This document shows positions 1 through 11,624 of a DNA stretch of 64,000 nucleotides, piece by piece (positions within the stretch are counted from its first letter, which is position 1; the number at the start of each line of letters is the position of its first letter). The notes beneath the pieces are model-generated. The model was given only the letters and a program-made list of their open reading frames with translations, did no database searches and was not told the origin of the DNA. Source of the DNA: Peromyscus leucopus (Eukaryota > Chordata > Mammalia > Rodentia > Cricetidae). Location of the stretch: positions 93,711,920-93,775,919 of the forward strand of contig NC_051083.1 of NCBI RefSeq assembly GCF_004664715.2. The letters run 5' to 3'. The translations under genes were made by a program, and so were the position numbers.

Positions 1-126
1 CAGACCAGAAGCTGCTGGATTCCCCAATACCCTCCTCTAACAGCCAGCCTAGCCTGCCAGCGGTGGGAGTGCTTTGAGACCTGTCCCAGGTTCCTCTGAC
101 CACAAAGATCTCTGAAAAACTATTGC

Positions 127-262
127 CTTGAGTGATGGTTAGTTGTCAACTTGACTATACCTAGAATCAACTAAAACCCAAGCTGCTGGACACTACCCTG
201 AGAAATTTTCTTAAACAGGTTGTTTGAAGCAGGAAGGCTCACCCGGTATTAAGCCCAACTTC
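127..262 (+). mobile_element. Rodent interspersed repeat fragment (URR1-like, family name tentative)
   Basis: The stretch starts with a GTTAGTTGTCAACTTGACT motif followed by an ATCAACTAAAACCCAAG block. It matches, in reverse complement, the end of the longer element at 47718-48130, so both belong to one dispersed family. I recall this as a non-autonomous rodent repeat but cannot confirm the family name. Only one end is present here. Confidence 0.6.
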
Positions 263-694
263 TTCAGGATTCCAAACATACACTCATACATATATAAACA
301 CATACATACACATGGAACACAGAGGGAATAAGGGGTGACTGCAGGAGGTGGGAGGGAGAGAAAGAGGAATCCAGCACAAATAATAAGAAAGGGGGAAAGG
401 AGATGCCCAGGACAAGAGGAGTATCATGGATGGAGCTGAAAGCTGTCATCGCTCAAGCAGGGAGGGAAAACTGGACAGCTGGGGCGGGGGGCATCCTAAA
501 GGAATGGCACCAGTTAGCCTTCCCTGAAGCTAAATGTTAAGATTTATTCAAGACCTATGCCCTGCATGTTCCCAGGGAGGACTTCCATTCTCCTTATTCC
601 TAACTTCTGGCTACAAGAGCTTGGTTCCATCATGGTACTACTGTGTCTTAGCTGTCAGTCAGAAGCATCCCAGGAGCTTTTAAGAGTGCCAATA
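263..694. other. Non-coding stretch, nothing recognised
   Basis: Purine-rich low-complexity sequence with a short ACATACA run near 280-312. No exon, RNA gene or well-defined repeat could be supported. Confidence 0.5.
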
Positions 695-835
695 CACTCT
701 TAAAAGTTCCAGGCAATACCCAGATCAGTTAAATCAGAGTCTCTGAGGGAAGGCCCTAGGGGACACTGCTAGATTTTAAACAGTTCTCCTGTGTGATCCT
801 AATGTCCAGCCAGAGTTTAAGAAATGTGGGTTTAA
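695..835 (+). mobile_element. MER5-like DNA transposon fragment (decayed)
   Basis: The order of blocks (AATCAGAGTCTCTGAGGG, then TTTTAAACAGTTCTCCTGTGTGATCCTAA, then a closing AGTTTAAGAAATGTG) follows the MER5A hAT-Charlie consensus. The copy is old and indel-rich. Confidence 0.6.
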
Positions 836-1073
836 ATGGTTTCCTTGTTGCATTTTCTCCATGTCCACCAAAATGTGGAGCCTCACTGTCTTCCTTAGCT
901 CCACCCAAATAACCATTTCCCCAAGGACTGGGTATAGCCAGTGGCTTTGGGCAGACAGAATGGATTTTGGTGCAACAGTGCAAACAACTGCATTAAAGTG
1001 TAGAATCCTGGGCCTGAGAACTCTCTTGGTCATTTCCTTAGTCAGGTTCCAGCTACCCATTCTGATCTTCAGT

Positions 1074-1252
1074 TCCCCTCCCCTCCCCTCCCCTCCCCTC
1101 CCCTCCCACCCTCCTCCCTCCCCCCTCCCCTCCCCTCCCCTTCCCTCCCCTCCCCTCCCCCTCCCCTCTCCTCTCCTCTCCTTCCCACCCTTCCCCTCTC
1201 CCCTCCCTGCCCCATCTCATTCTTCTCCTCTTCCCCTCTCCTACCTCCTCAG
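1074..1252. repeat. Polypyrimidine tract, (CCCCT)n-derived
   Basis: About 180 bases are almost purely C and T on the + strand, built on a CCCCT unit with drift to CTCTC and CCCTT. The strand asymmetry makes triplex-type structure possible. Open frames of up to 258 codons cross it only because the tract lacks stop triplets. Confidence 0.95.
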
Positions 1253-2216
1253 TCATCGCTGCTTACTCTACCTTCCACAGCCCCAGGTTTCCCCCTCAGG
1301 ATCCCTCACAGCACCAAGCTCTCTCCTCCTCATCCTGCCTTGTGCCCATCCAAGTAGTCAAGGCAATCAGCTTAAGATGATCTTTAAGACAGTCCCAATT
1401 TCCTCTCTAAAAAGGATTCTGGAACCAGCTGGTGCTGTGACTGGAATTTCACCCCAGATCCACATGGTTTTGACAAGGACCCCAAAGTGGTCTCCTCATT
1501 ATATCTCCATTGGCTCTGAAAAACATCACAGAGGCATGCTCTGCTATTTCCATCCAAAGAAGCAGGGCCCAAATCTTGCAAGGCAGGCCCAAAACTGCCA
1601 AAGCATTTGGAGAGTGACTGTTTGTGTATTCACTTGAGGGAGTCTTTGTGTACTTGTGGGTGTTTAGCCCTTATGGCTAATATTCAAATTAAGCCCATTT
1701 GCAGACTGACAAGACTTTTCCAAGCACAGAGGAAAGCATCCTTATTCATGACCTAAAAGAGAGTCGAGAGAGGGAGAGGGAAGGGGGGAAAGAAGAGGGA
1801 GAAGATTGCTACAAAAATACTTTGTGATGAAAATGTGACGTTTTATACAGTAGATAATCACTGTGCACTGTCATGCTTTAGCCTCTGAGCTACATGCTTT
1901 GGATTTGATGGTGACTCAGACCTTCAAGCCTGACATTAACAGCTTGGCCTGGAAGATTTTATTAATTCACTTTTTGAACAACATTTCTTGAAATAAAATC
2001 TCTGCATACTGGAAATTATGCTCAACAAATGGATTCATTTTACATATGGACCCAAACACATTATTTACCATGTATGTGCAATGGTTATATATAGAAAGGT
2101 GCCTGGGATGTACGTAAGTCCTATAGACCTGTACATGATTCCCAAATAGGACTATGAGAGCACTTTTAACTCTATACTCTCCTTCCCAAAGCTCTTTCAG
2201 ATTCCTAGACAATGAT
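1253..2216. other. Non-coding flank, nothing recognised
   Basis: Ordinary intermediate-GC sequence with a short GA-rich patch near 1760-1805. I see no splice-bounded conserved frame, RNA gene or clear repeat. Confidence 0.5.
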
Positions 2217-2356
2217 CCAGCATGGTGGCTTTCTCCAGTAACCCTAGCATTCAGGAAGATGAGTCAGAAGGATTTCCATAAATCCTGGACTAGCCTGGGT
2301 TACACAGTGAGTTCCATTCCAGAATGGGTTACAGGCTAAGACTCTAACTCAAAACA
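2217..2356 (+). mobile_element. B1 SINE (old copy)
   Basis: The 7SL-derived order is visible: CAGCATGGTGGCT head, CCTAGCATTCAGGA, then CTAGCCTGGGTTACACAGTGAG. There are many substitutions and no clear target-site duplication. Confidence 0.75.
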
Positions 2357-2823
2357 TTACAAAGATGCCAGATCACTAGCTAACTCATTGAGAGCTGCTG
2401 GTGCTTCTACTGGACTAGGTACTGGGCCTCCCTATTTCACACATAGCGTTTTATTTCATTTTACAGTGGTAGGAAGGTATTTGACAACTGAGAAACTGAT
2501 AATAGTTCCTACTAGGTACCAGCATAAGGATTCAAACGCAGTACCCTAGCGCCTTTCAAAGCATACTGCTTTCTGATGTCAACCACCAAAGTTCCTTCCT
2601 CATCAAGAACACCACCACCATTGTCATTGTGATCATTGTCATCTTGTTGTCCATCATATTACCTGTCAAAGCCATCCTTTGTGCTAAAATTCTCTTAATA
2701 ACAATTAAAGAGTGGTGATAATACCACTTGATAGTTATTTTAACCTTGTCTGCCAGACACTACCATACTATTCTTAGCTATGTTTTTATCTATTTTTACT
2801 GTTTGATTTTGGGTTTTTGTGGG

Positions 2824-2975
2824 TTTTTGTTTGTTTGTTTTTGAGACAGAATCTGGCTGTGTATCCCAGGCTGGACTTGAACTCACTATGTAGCCCAGTC
2901 TGGTCTCAAACTCAGGATTTTCCTGCTTTAGTCTCCCAAGTTCTAGGGTTATAGGTATGTGTCACTATATACTGC
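2824..2975 (-). mobile_element. B1 SINE, antisense
   Basis: It begins with the antisense tail TTTGTTTGTTTTTGAGACAG and then shows CCCAGGCTGGACTTGAACTC and a degraded GGGTTATAGGTATGTG head. Confidence 0.85.
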
Positions 2976-4144
2976 CTCTTAGCCCACTTCTGAGAAGGGG
3001 AAACGGGAGGTTATATAGGCCAAATTACCCATGGTCTCACAGCCAGTCAATACCAGAGCTAGGGCATGACCTTTATCTGACTCTAGAACCTTATGTCCTG
3101 TGCCAAACTGCCTCTTGTATTAGGAGTCTTGCCTGAAGAAATGTTTGCATTTCTCTCTTTTTATGTTTTTGTGAGCATTATCTGCCTGCCATTGGCTTCT
3201 GATGACTGGAAATGTCTCAAACCCATCTGCTAACTGGGATAGGGGCTGGGGGAGCAGGCCACCATGGATGTGAATAGATATGCCCCGCTGATGAACCAAG
3301 ACTATTTCCATCTGGCAGCCGATGCCTTAAGAATAGGGAATATGCTCAGAGGGGGCCTCTGGGCCAATCAATTTCTATAAAAGAACTTTGAAAAAATATA
3401 GTAGCTAAGACCTGTATGTGGAAGCCTGGTAAACAAGATGATTCTTCTCTTTGTATTTTTTTCTTCTGCACTTGATCCAGTAGGACTCTATGGGAACAAA
3501 TTATCTTCAAGAGAACTGCTAGATGCCCTGCCCACTAGCATCTCTTAGCAGGGCCTCCTTCTTCCTCCTAACCCTAACTCACCCGAATCCCTTACCTCCT
3601 GTTTATTTCAATGTTCTTTGTTTATTATCTCATTTTTCTCCTTTTGAAAACACCAGCTCCTTTCCCCTGTAAATCTCTTTCCTTTTTCCTTCTTTTATTT
3701 CAGCTCAAGCCACATTAAGGCTGAGAAGTACTTTGGAAAGTAGTGAGTATGGCAGGCTGGTAAATAGAGTTTGGGGATATTTTTCTTTTGTTGGGCTATG
3801 AAAACCAATGGTAATTCACAGCCCTGGTATATCTTTGTTTTTGCAGTGCTATTAGGTAGCTATAGATAGGGTTTGTGACCATAACCCCAAATGAACAATT
3901 CTTGGTGGAGGGCATGAAAAGTCACTCCAGATGAAGTAGTATTAGCTTGATTAGCATTTCCCTCATTGACTTCTATGGTATTCCACGTGTGAGGGATTAA
4001 TAGGTACCACGGGGAGAAAAGGGTTTCTGGGTACAAATGACTTTGATAAGTACTGAGTTAGATAAGCTAAGTTTTACTACAGGATTTTGCCGAGCTTTTA
4101 ATATACTAATGAGCATCATGAATCTCCAAAAGGACATTTAGAGG
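2976..4144. other. Non-coding flank, nothing recognised
   Basis: AT-leaning sequence with no supported gene. The 3000-3110 part (CCATGGTCTCACAGCCAGT, then TGACCTTTATCTGACTC) resembles a MIR core, but too weakly to delimit. Confidence 0.4.
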
Positions 4145-4320
4145 TTTTCCATTCGAAGTGTGGTCTGAGGACTGGCAGAATAGGCATCACCTGGGAGCTT
4201 GTTAGACATGCAGGAGCTCAAGCCTCCACCCCATACTTTCCCAGCCAGAACTGGCATCGTGACAAGCTCATCAGGGGAGTTGCCTGTGCATTAAATTCTG
4301 AGCAGCACCAATTTAGAGTG
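4145..4320 (+). mobile_element. MER5A-like DNA transposon fragment
   Basis: GTGTGGTCTGAGGACTGGCAG, GCATCACCTGGGAGCTTGTTAG and CTCCACCCCATACTTTCCCA occur in the order and spacing of MER5A. The closing part reads TTAAATTCTGAGCAGCACCA. This is a non-autonomous hAT-Charlie family shared across placental mammals. Confidence 0.8.
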
Positions 4321-5009
4321 GCTAGCATCTCACAAACCTTTTTTGTCCATGGGACCCTTTTATACAGCCTCTTCAGGGACATTCTTCAGAGAAATACCAA
4401 GGCTAGAAAGTTCCTCATAGCATCTTTTCCTAAAGGAATGGGAGCTAACACCACATTTATAAATTGGGGCACTGGTTGGTTGTACAGCACCCAAAGATTC
4501 ATTTTACAGCAGTTCCATGTTTTCTGAATCTTGTGGCACCAGAAAGTCTTTCCATACCCCTTGTTCCCAATTAACTCATTTCCCGGGGCATTTTAAGCAG
4601 TACCACGGCTGTGCTTCTTGGTCTGTTGTCTGGCCCAAATCACCTTGTTCGTTTCTTAAACCCAGCAGCTTCTCCTGGGTGCCGGAGCTCAGAATCTGAG
4701 CATGCAAAGAATGTTCCATGATCCCCTGCTGTAAATCATTACAAAGACAATTTTCTTGAAGCTAGGCAACTTTTCAGTCCAGTGTGTTCTGTTCGGTTAA
4801 GCTGTCGTTGTTTTTCTTTTAGGCCTTTAAGCTATTGTGCCAAACATCAAAATAACACTAGCTACTTTGTATTCAGATCTTGCAACTCATTTGGGGGCAT
4901 TGTTAATATTTTATAAGAAAATTCTCTTTTCCATTCATATTTGTGATTTTCAAGTGTGTTGCTCTGTTGCATTCATAAACACGATTTTTATTAAGTCTTG
5001 GGGCCCCGG
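4321..5009. other. Non-coding flank, nothing recognised
   Basis: No conserved frame or repeat could be assigned. Confidence 0.4.
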
Positions 5010-5131
5010 TTTCTTTCTTTCTTCCTTTCTTTCTTTCTTCCTTCCTTCCTTCCTTTCTTTCTTTCTTTCCTTCCTTCCTTCTTTCTTTCTTTCTTTCTTT
5101 CTTTCTTTATTTATTTATTTATTTGTTTATT
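5010..5131. repeat. Tetranucleotide microsatellite (TTTC/TTCC/TTTA)n
   Basis: A pure pyrimidine TTTC and TTCC array grades into a TTTA array at about 5108. This 98-base polypyrimidine part is homopurine on the other strand. Confidence 0.97.
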
Positions 5132-5486
5132 TTCTCTTCCCTTGGAGGAAAAAAAAGTCTCCAGTTTTATGTTAAAAGTTAAAAGGAAAATTAAGCTTTG
5201 GTGTGTGAAAACTGGTTTTGCAAGAAAGTTGTCCAGGATGCAACTGTTCTGTACAGTGGGGTACATCTGTGCCTAGACTCTGGTTCTGACACAGGCAAAG
5301 CTCTCAGGATGGTTTCTTTGCCATGGCCACTTTCTGTGGCTGGCCAGGACTATGTGTTTACAGACTGGGGAGACTAGGTAAGATGACCAGAAGGATGGCA
5401 TTTAGAAATATTTAAACTTAAGGAAGACTGCCAACCCCTGAGGCTGCCCAGTGTGGGGAAACCAGTGCTTCTGACTTTTTCCATAT

Positions 5487-5795
5487 TCCCATTGACTGAC
5501 CAGTCTCATACTCTCATTGACTGACCAGTCTCATACTCCCACTGGCTGATCTGTCTCATAGTCCCATTGACTGACCAGTCTCATAGTCCCATTGACTGAC
5601 CAGTCTCATAGTCCCATTGACTGACCAGTCTCATAGTCCCATTGACTGACCAGTCTCATAGTCCCATTGACTGACCAGTCTCATGGTCCCATTGACTGAC
5701 CAGTCTCATAGTCCCATTGACTGACCAGTCTCATACTCCCATTGACTGACCAGTCTCATACTCCCATTGACTGACCTGTCTCATACTCCCACTGG
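5487..5795 (+). repeat. 25-bp minisatellite, about 12.4 copies
   Basis: The unit is 25 bases, TCCCATTGACTGACCAGTCT plus CATAG or CATAC, repeated in register from 5487 with no internal indel. Twelve full units are followed by nine bases of a thirteenth. Units 4 to 7 are identical. Unit 3 and the last ones differ most, and unit 2 has a CT for CC change. Homogeneous middle units with diverged ends fit recent internal expansion. I see no gene association. Confidence 0.97.
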
Positions 5796-6159
5796 AGCAG
5801 AAACAACAGTGTAAAAGGGACTAGACTATGGAAACACCTCATCATGCAGAAGATCTGAGGCTTCATTTGAATTCTCACTAGCACAATGATACCAGAAGTG
5901 CTATGGTCCAGGGTCTCATCCTTTAATAAAAGGGACATGCAAAAGTCACTGAAAAAGGTAATCATTCAGGGCAATGTGTCCTAACCCTTCTTAGTATTAA
6001 CATCAGGACACATCCCATAATAGTGGATTAATCTACTGGAAGTGTTTTCTCTCTACTTATAACCTACAGTTGGTATGGATTAAGAGTTTTTCCCCTGCTA
6101 GAAATCCATGGGCCTTTCAGCTAAACCAAGGTCACATAAATTTAACTCTGTCATTCATT

Positions 6160-6370
6160 GCTAGGTATGAATGAATACTAGCAGCTACTATTTCTTGAAC
6201 ACTTTCTGTATATTTGGCACTGGCCTTGGTACTTTTATTTACATTATCACTTGATCTATATTATCATCCAATCTTTACAATTCCTTATCATTTCTATATA
6301 CAAATAAGGAAGATGAGGTTCAGGGAAGTAGAAAGCCGCACAATTAAGAGGTAGAACCTTGGAGCAAGCC
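6160..6370 (+). mobile_element. MIR SINE fragment
   Basis: The MIR core order is recognisable: TTTCTTGAACACTTTCTGTAT, then GGCACTGGCCTTGGTACTT, ACATTATCACTTGATCTA, and AAATAAGGAAGATGAGG. The copy is decayed. Confidence 0.75.
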
Positions 6371-6842
6371 CCAAACTGTAGAGCTCCCAAGTTGTACTCT
6401 TTACTCCTTGGGCTGGGGGAATCACAGAAATCACTACAGAATCCAAAGGGAAGGACCAGAGCCTTGGAGATTACTAGAGACATGTATTTGCCTCATCATT
6501 TTACCTAGGGCTAGCCCTGAAAGCAATTGAGATTACAGTAATCCGAGTAGCCCGTTTGAAGAATTACCAACAGAGCCACTTCCTGAGATCCATGTCTATA
6601 CCCCATCCCTCAGCAACACCAGTCTTGCTCCTGATGTTAGGCTTGCTCCTTACATTAGGTGTGCTCTGCTTGAGTCTTTGTGCTCACCGATCCTTGTGCT
6701 TACAACTCCCTCTCTCCCTTCAGCACTTTGCTCAGGTGTCTTTCTCTTGCTTTGTTTCCCCCTCCCTCCCCGCCCCAAAAAAACTTATTTTCTATACTAG
6801 CATAGAATTTCACCTACAAATTGATTTATTGTCTGTGTCTTC

Positions 6843-6998
6843 TCACTAGAATGCAAGGCATACAAGGGCAGGGCTTTTTTTTAAAAAAAAATAATAAATA
6901 AAATCTCTTTTGTTCATTGTAGTATCCTGAGGCTCCAGCACTACCTCTGGCATGTTGTAGAATCTCGAAAAATATTTGTATGATGAATGATTGAATAT
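6843..6998 (+). mobile_element. L2 LINE 3' end fragment
   Basis: The L2 3' block order is visible: CTAGAATGCAAGGCATA, GGGCAGGGCT, TTGTTCATTGTAGTATCCTG, then an ATATTTGTATGATGAATGA terminus. An A-rich patch interrupts it at 6876-6900. Confidence 0.75.
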
Positions 6999-7267
6999 GA
7001 AGGTAGCTTTTGACACGGTTCCCTGCCTGTGCCATATCTACAGAGTCAACCATGGCCTTGGAGATAAAATTGCAGGTGATCAGATAAGAGATGTGCAGCT
7101 TCACAGGTAAGAAGAAACAGAGGGTGAATATTTTACATACAGAATGACAAAAGCCAAGGATCCATATTCTAGTGCCTCTTCACAGCACTTTTACTCTTAC
7201 TATCTGTTGATTGAGAAATGAATAGTGATAATGAATTAATCTAAATTTGTGGCTGTTTATTTATAAA

Positions 7268-7365
7268 CAGGCTAATTATATAGCCTGGGCTGACTTCAAA
7301 TTGTCAGTCCTCCTGCCTCAGCCACTTGAGAACTAACATTACAGGTATGTACTAGCACACTGAAA
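7268..7365 (-). mobile_element. B1 SINE fragment, antisense
   Basis: TATATAGCCTGGGCTGACTTC and TCCTCCTGCCTCAGCCACTTG followed by CATTACAGGTATGTACTAGC is an antisense B1 without its A-tail side. Confidence 0.7.
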
Positions 7366-7683
7366 CATACCTTAAAATAAATATAGATTTTGGCATTGGC
7401 CTAATACTTGGAAAACAGGGATATGTAATTTAGTGCAATGTTTTAGAATAAATGCTTAAGTATCTGGCATCTCTTGGCCAGAGTTTGACTCCTAACATTG
7501 TCTCTTATTATCTGTGTGATCTTGAGGAAGTTAATTAAACCTTGGCCTCAATGTCCTTATCTTTACAAGGAGACTAGGAAAAGACTCAAGTTCATAGAGT
7601 TGTTATGAAAATTTAATGAGTCACTGCATGGACAGCCCATGTAAAGTGACTGGCATGTAATAAATGCTCCCCAATTTAAAAGG

Positions 7684-7723
<40 letters not shown>
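7684..7723. repeat. Trinucleotide microsatellite (TCA)n
   Basis: Thirteen uninterrupted TCA units. On the minus strand it reads as a run of GAT codons in a chance frame. Confidence 0.97.
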
Positions 7724-7872
7724 TGTTGGTCATTATTTGAGAACTCAAATAATAGTTCCATGTATACAAATTTGCACCCCTCTTTTAGTACCCCCAAAGT
7801 CCTAGACCTTCAGTTCTAGGAGCCAATGCAGCTGGCACAAGGTATCCCTAATAGTCAAAGAAAATGGGTTGG

Positions 7873-8030
7873 AGGCTGGGTATGGTGGCACACACCTGTA
7901 ATTAATTCTAGCACTTGACAGGCTGAATCAGGAAGATTGCCAGTTCTAGGCCAGCCTGAGCTACATAGTTCCACGTCAGCTTGGACTATATGGTAACCCC
8001 CCACCACTACCACCTTACAAAACATTTTTA
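7873..8030 (+). mobile_element. B1 SINE (old copy)
   Basis: GGCTGGGTATGGTGGCACAC, ATTCTAGCACTTGACAGGCTG and TCTAGGCCAGCCTGAGCTACA follow B1 order. The right end is degraded before a weak A-rich tail. Confidence 0.8.
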
Positions 8031-9163
8031 AAGGTAGATTAAGCACTGGTAGCTAGAGGACCTAAGTGTAGTGAGAATGGGGGGGGGATACCAGAGTGAA
8101 GGCAGTGATAGGTATAATTTCAGGAGGATAGCTAGAAGTACGCATTTCGAGCAGAAGCCAGCAGCTCCGAGGAAGCCTTCCAATGCTTTTCAAACACTGA
8201 CTTAGCTAACAGTTGCTGAGGAAGACAGTTAGAGATAGTTATCACTGAAGGGCCTTGCTGGAAGTTGCAAGTATCTTATCACCCTGGAGTGTTAGCTCTT
8301 CAAATGTAGTGAGGCTGCTTTGATCTTTACCTTATCTGGCTTTGCATTATAGAAAGAAGTCTTAGTGCCAGGCACTAGTTCATCACTAGAAGGTTGTTTA
8401 TGGGTGACCTGAACAGTTTCTCTTCAGTAGATCCCTGCTCACCCCTTACCCCAAATGAAAACTCAAGGAGGCTTTTTGAAAGGTCCTGGACTGCTAAGCT
8501 GTGCAGCCGCAGTTGGTAGTCAATAGGCAGTGATGCTTTCTCCTCTGTCTGTCATTGCTCCATCCTGAAGAACTCAAATCACAGGAAAGAGTAACCAAGG
8601 AGCCTAGTGAGTCTGGGAATTCAAGAGATCCAATAAGAAGGAGGTCAAGGATGGAGATCCATGGGGGTAAGGAGAAGTGGCCACCCCCTGAAGCTACACA
8701 TTATTGGATAGGAACTAGTTCACCCACGGAGAGAGCTCACAAGCTGTGCTCTAGGCTGATTAATTTGATGAGGGAGTTGAGCATATTCTGTGATTTTTTG
8801 CTAAGAATGGGCAACAGAGCCAATTAAACCTCACCTTCCTAGGGAAAAAACTGGGAATCCCAGCTCCTGGGTTTATTTTAGGAAACTGATCTTTCTGGGG
8901 GAAAAAACCCTTCAGTAGCACATGGCAGTATGCCACAAAAAGGCTGCTTCTGTTTGACCTTCAGTCCAAACTCCTGCACACACCAGAGACTTGTGTCCCA
9001 AACCAAGGACCTTAAAATACCCCTGTTGGTCTTGTACAGATCCACTGGTACCCCATCATCATTTCTCCAGAGCATCCGTTCCATTCTCCTTGTCATGCAG
9101 TAGACCATTTGTAATTGTCCAGTCCTTCCCTTGGTCTGATGGGGAGTTCTGCTCTGTGGCCTC
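8031..9163. other. Largely unique non-coding sequence
   Basis: Little repeat content is recognisable between here and 10.59 kb, which makes this one of the cleaner blocks of the 5' flank. I see no conserved coding frame. Confidence 0.5.
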
Positions 9164-9306
9164 ATTTGCATCAACAAACGCAGACTGGCATCTGTCAGCT
9201 TAGCACCTCAAGCCAAGGATCTGGAGCAGCAACCGGCAACCTTCTGAGCCAATACTTTGGATACTGAATTCAGAAATGACAGTGTCAAATTGGGGCTAAT
9301 TTGCAT
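9164..9306. promoter_or_regulatory. Candidate POU-site cluster (two perfect octamers)
   Basis: ATTTGCAT occurs at 9164-9171 and again at 9299-9306, both on the + strand. The block lies in a repeat-poor, AT-rich stretch that also carries TTAATTACT near 9319 and GGTTAATTTGCAA near 9446. The octamer is the established POU-factor motif. An enhancer role here is inference only. It lies about 10.4 kb upstream of the CpG-rich block. Confidence 0.3.
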
Positions 9307-10590
9307 AGGCTTATCAGGTTAATTACTACAATGTCTCCAGGAACTTAAAAATCCTTGAATTCTTATGCAACCAGAATGCTCAAAGTCTGTTGCTATGAAA
9401 CTTAGAGTGTAAATTACCATGAATACCATTAATCTGTTCACTAGGAGGTTAATTTGCAATTTGTTGGCAAATCACATGTGGGTCTTATAGCAAGAGTGTG
9501 GGTGGTGTTTTCCTGCCAACTTATGGCCCTGCCTGTGTTTTGGTGTGTGTGCATGCGCACTCACACTCATGTGCATGCGTGCACCCATGCATATGCGCAC
9601 AGTGCTGGGATTGGTACTTTATAGAAACTTACTTCCTTGATCTTCCCACTGTCTCCTAATCTCACCTGGATCTTCTGGCATACCCTGGGTCCTAGGGTAT
9701 GTGTTCTCCAACTTGGAGGGCTCCTGCACAGAACACTGCTTGGCCTAGTGCCAGCCACCTTATGCGACATTAGCTCCTCCTGCGACAGAAGCACCAAGGT
9801 GTCTGCTAATGCCTCAGAATCATCTGGCTTTTTGGAAAGATATACTTTTGACTTAAAGGCTCTCAAGTTGTTTTTACATACCCATAGTCTGTGTCTGGAG
9901 GAAACAGAATAAGAAAACTACCTTGAGGTTGGAGATGATGACCAGACTGCACTGGGGGATGGGTCGACTGTTGAGCATGACTATCCTATATTACTCTTAT
10001 GACTAGTGACAGGGCTGGTGCCCCAAGCTGTGTTAGCCTGTTCTCCATAAGAGACTGGTACATACAATCATTTGAAGAAAATTCTCTCCTGATTTAGAGG
10101 ACAAGCTGTGGGGAATGACTGAAGGAGCATTAGAACTACACTCAGAAGTAGCTAGCATCCCAGGGTAACAAATCTCCTTTAGGGAGATTCAAATATGTTC
10201 AGAGAAAAAAGACCTAGTAGGAGATCCTAAAGGGGATGAGAATATAAAGCACCCATTTTTGGTGCTCAGGAGGGATCTTCAGGAAATTCCTAATGCTTCA
10301 GGGGAAACTCTGAAATCCTGGGTGGCAGAAGCATACACATCTATCACAGTGATGACTACCCAAGGGAATGAGGACATGCTACAAGTTTAGAAAAGCTCCA
10401 AACTCGTTTTGTTTACTGACCTTACAAGAAAGTCTTAGAACAGAGAATTTAGGTTAGCTAGAAAAACATGGGATGCTGGGCAGAGACAGTTAAGAGAGAG
10501 AGACTAAACCCAGAAAGTGTTACTGCTAAGGTATCTTCAACAGTTCTCTTCACCACATTCTTCCCTGCCCATTTATTCACAAAACATTAA
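9307..10590. other. Non-coding flank
   Basis: It holds a short mixed TG/GCATGC run at 9541-9600 and otherwise unassigned sequence. No exon can be supported. Confidence 0.45.
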
Positions 10591-10591
10591 C

Positions 10592-10800
10592 TGAGGCTAG
10601 AGAAATGAGTTAGAGGTTAAGAGCACTAGCTGCTCTTCCAAAGGACCCAGGTTTAATTCCCAACACCCACATGGTGACTCATAACCATCTGTGACTCCAG
10701 TTCCAAGGAATCCAACACCCTCTTCTGGCTTCCAAGGGCATGGGACACAAATATGGTGCACAGACACATATTCAGGCAAAACATTCATACACATAAAATA
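10592..10800 (+). mobile_element. B2 SINE
   Basis: The tRNA-derived head GAGGCTAGAGAAATGAGTTAG is followed by AAGAGCACTAGCTGCTCTTCC and ACACCCTCTTCTGGCTTCCA. It ends in an A-rich tail. Confidence 0.9.
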
Positions 10801-10841
10801 AGTAAGTATAGATTGTTTTTTAAAAATTAAAGTATTTAATT

Positions 10842-10985
10842 TAGTAGTGGTTCATGCCTGCAATCCCAGCAACGGTAAGGGTGGGGGAGGGGGAGGGTAA
10901 GTTTGAGGCTAGCCTTGGTTACATATTGAGTTCCAGGCCAGTTTGGTCTATATAGTGAAACCTGTCTAAAAATTAAAAAAATAAA
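10842..10985 (+). mobile_element. B1 SINE (old copy)
   Basis: GTGGTTCATGCCTGCAATCC, then a G-rich disrupted middle, GAGTTCCAGGCCAGTTTGGTC and an A-rich tail. It directly follows the B2 tail. Confidence 0.8.
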
Positions 10986-11456
10986 AACATTTGCTGGGTC
11001 TGGGGATCTAATGAGCAGAACAAAGGTCTTGTCCTGCCCTCCATGAACACACATTCTAATGGAGGCTGAACTTTGAAATTAGTTCTCCCTAGGGGAAGAT
11101 GAGGTTTATAAAGGCTTCCCCAGGCAAGGTGACTTCAGCTGAGTCCAAAAGTTGATGTTGGAGGTTTCCAGGCAGTCAAGGTGGCAGAGAGCATTCTGAG
11201 AAAAGGCATAGCAACATGAGTATAAGTATGGAAGCATAAACTTAGTGTGATCCCACTGTAAAGCAAGAAATGCAATTTTGCTTAATAAAACATCACCCCA
11301 AATTTCCACACGTGGCCCCGAAAAAAGACTGTCCCAGAAAGAAAGATCTGTAAGATTTCTCTGCTTCTATAACCCTGACCCAATGCTGAACCGTTGAATA
11401 CTCGACATCATTATCCACATCAGGATGACACTTGGCTGGCAAACAGTGTGTTCAAG

Positions 11457-11545
11457 GCTGGGGTGTGGACTGGGTGTTCATCTTAGTGGCAGAGCACTTG
11501 TGTTGTAGGCATGAGTGCCTGAGGTCCATCTTCGGGACAGTAAAA
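11457..11545 (+). mobile_element. ID-like SINE fragment
   Basis: GGCTGGGGTGTGGACTGGGTG is followed by TTAGTGGCAGAGCACTTGTG and TGCCTGAGGTCCATC. This is the tRNA-Ala-derived ID/B4 head. Confidence 0.6.
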
Positions 11546-11624
11546 GCCATAGAGAGGAGAAAGAGGAAACAAAAGCATGTTGGTGGTGACAAAGAGAAAC
11601 CAACATGAAGAATAATGGGAATAA

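Noticed and set aside
861..1637. 258-codon open frame on the + strand
   Set aside because: It runs through the C/T-rich low-complexity tract, which lacks stop triplets. No homology, splice signals or composition supports a protein.
4837..5276. Phe/Leu/Ser-rich open frames on the + strand
   Set aside because: Translation of the TTTC/TTCC microsatellite.
5487..5795. CRISPR-like array
   Set aside because: The units are directly contiguous with no spacers, and the host is a mammal. It is a minisatellite.
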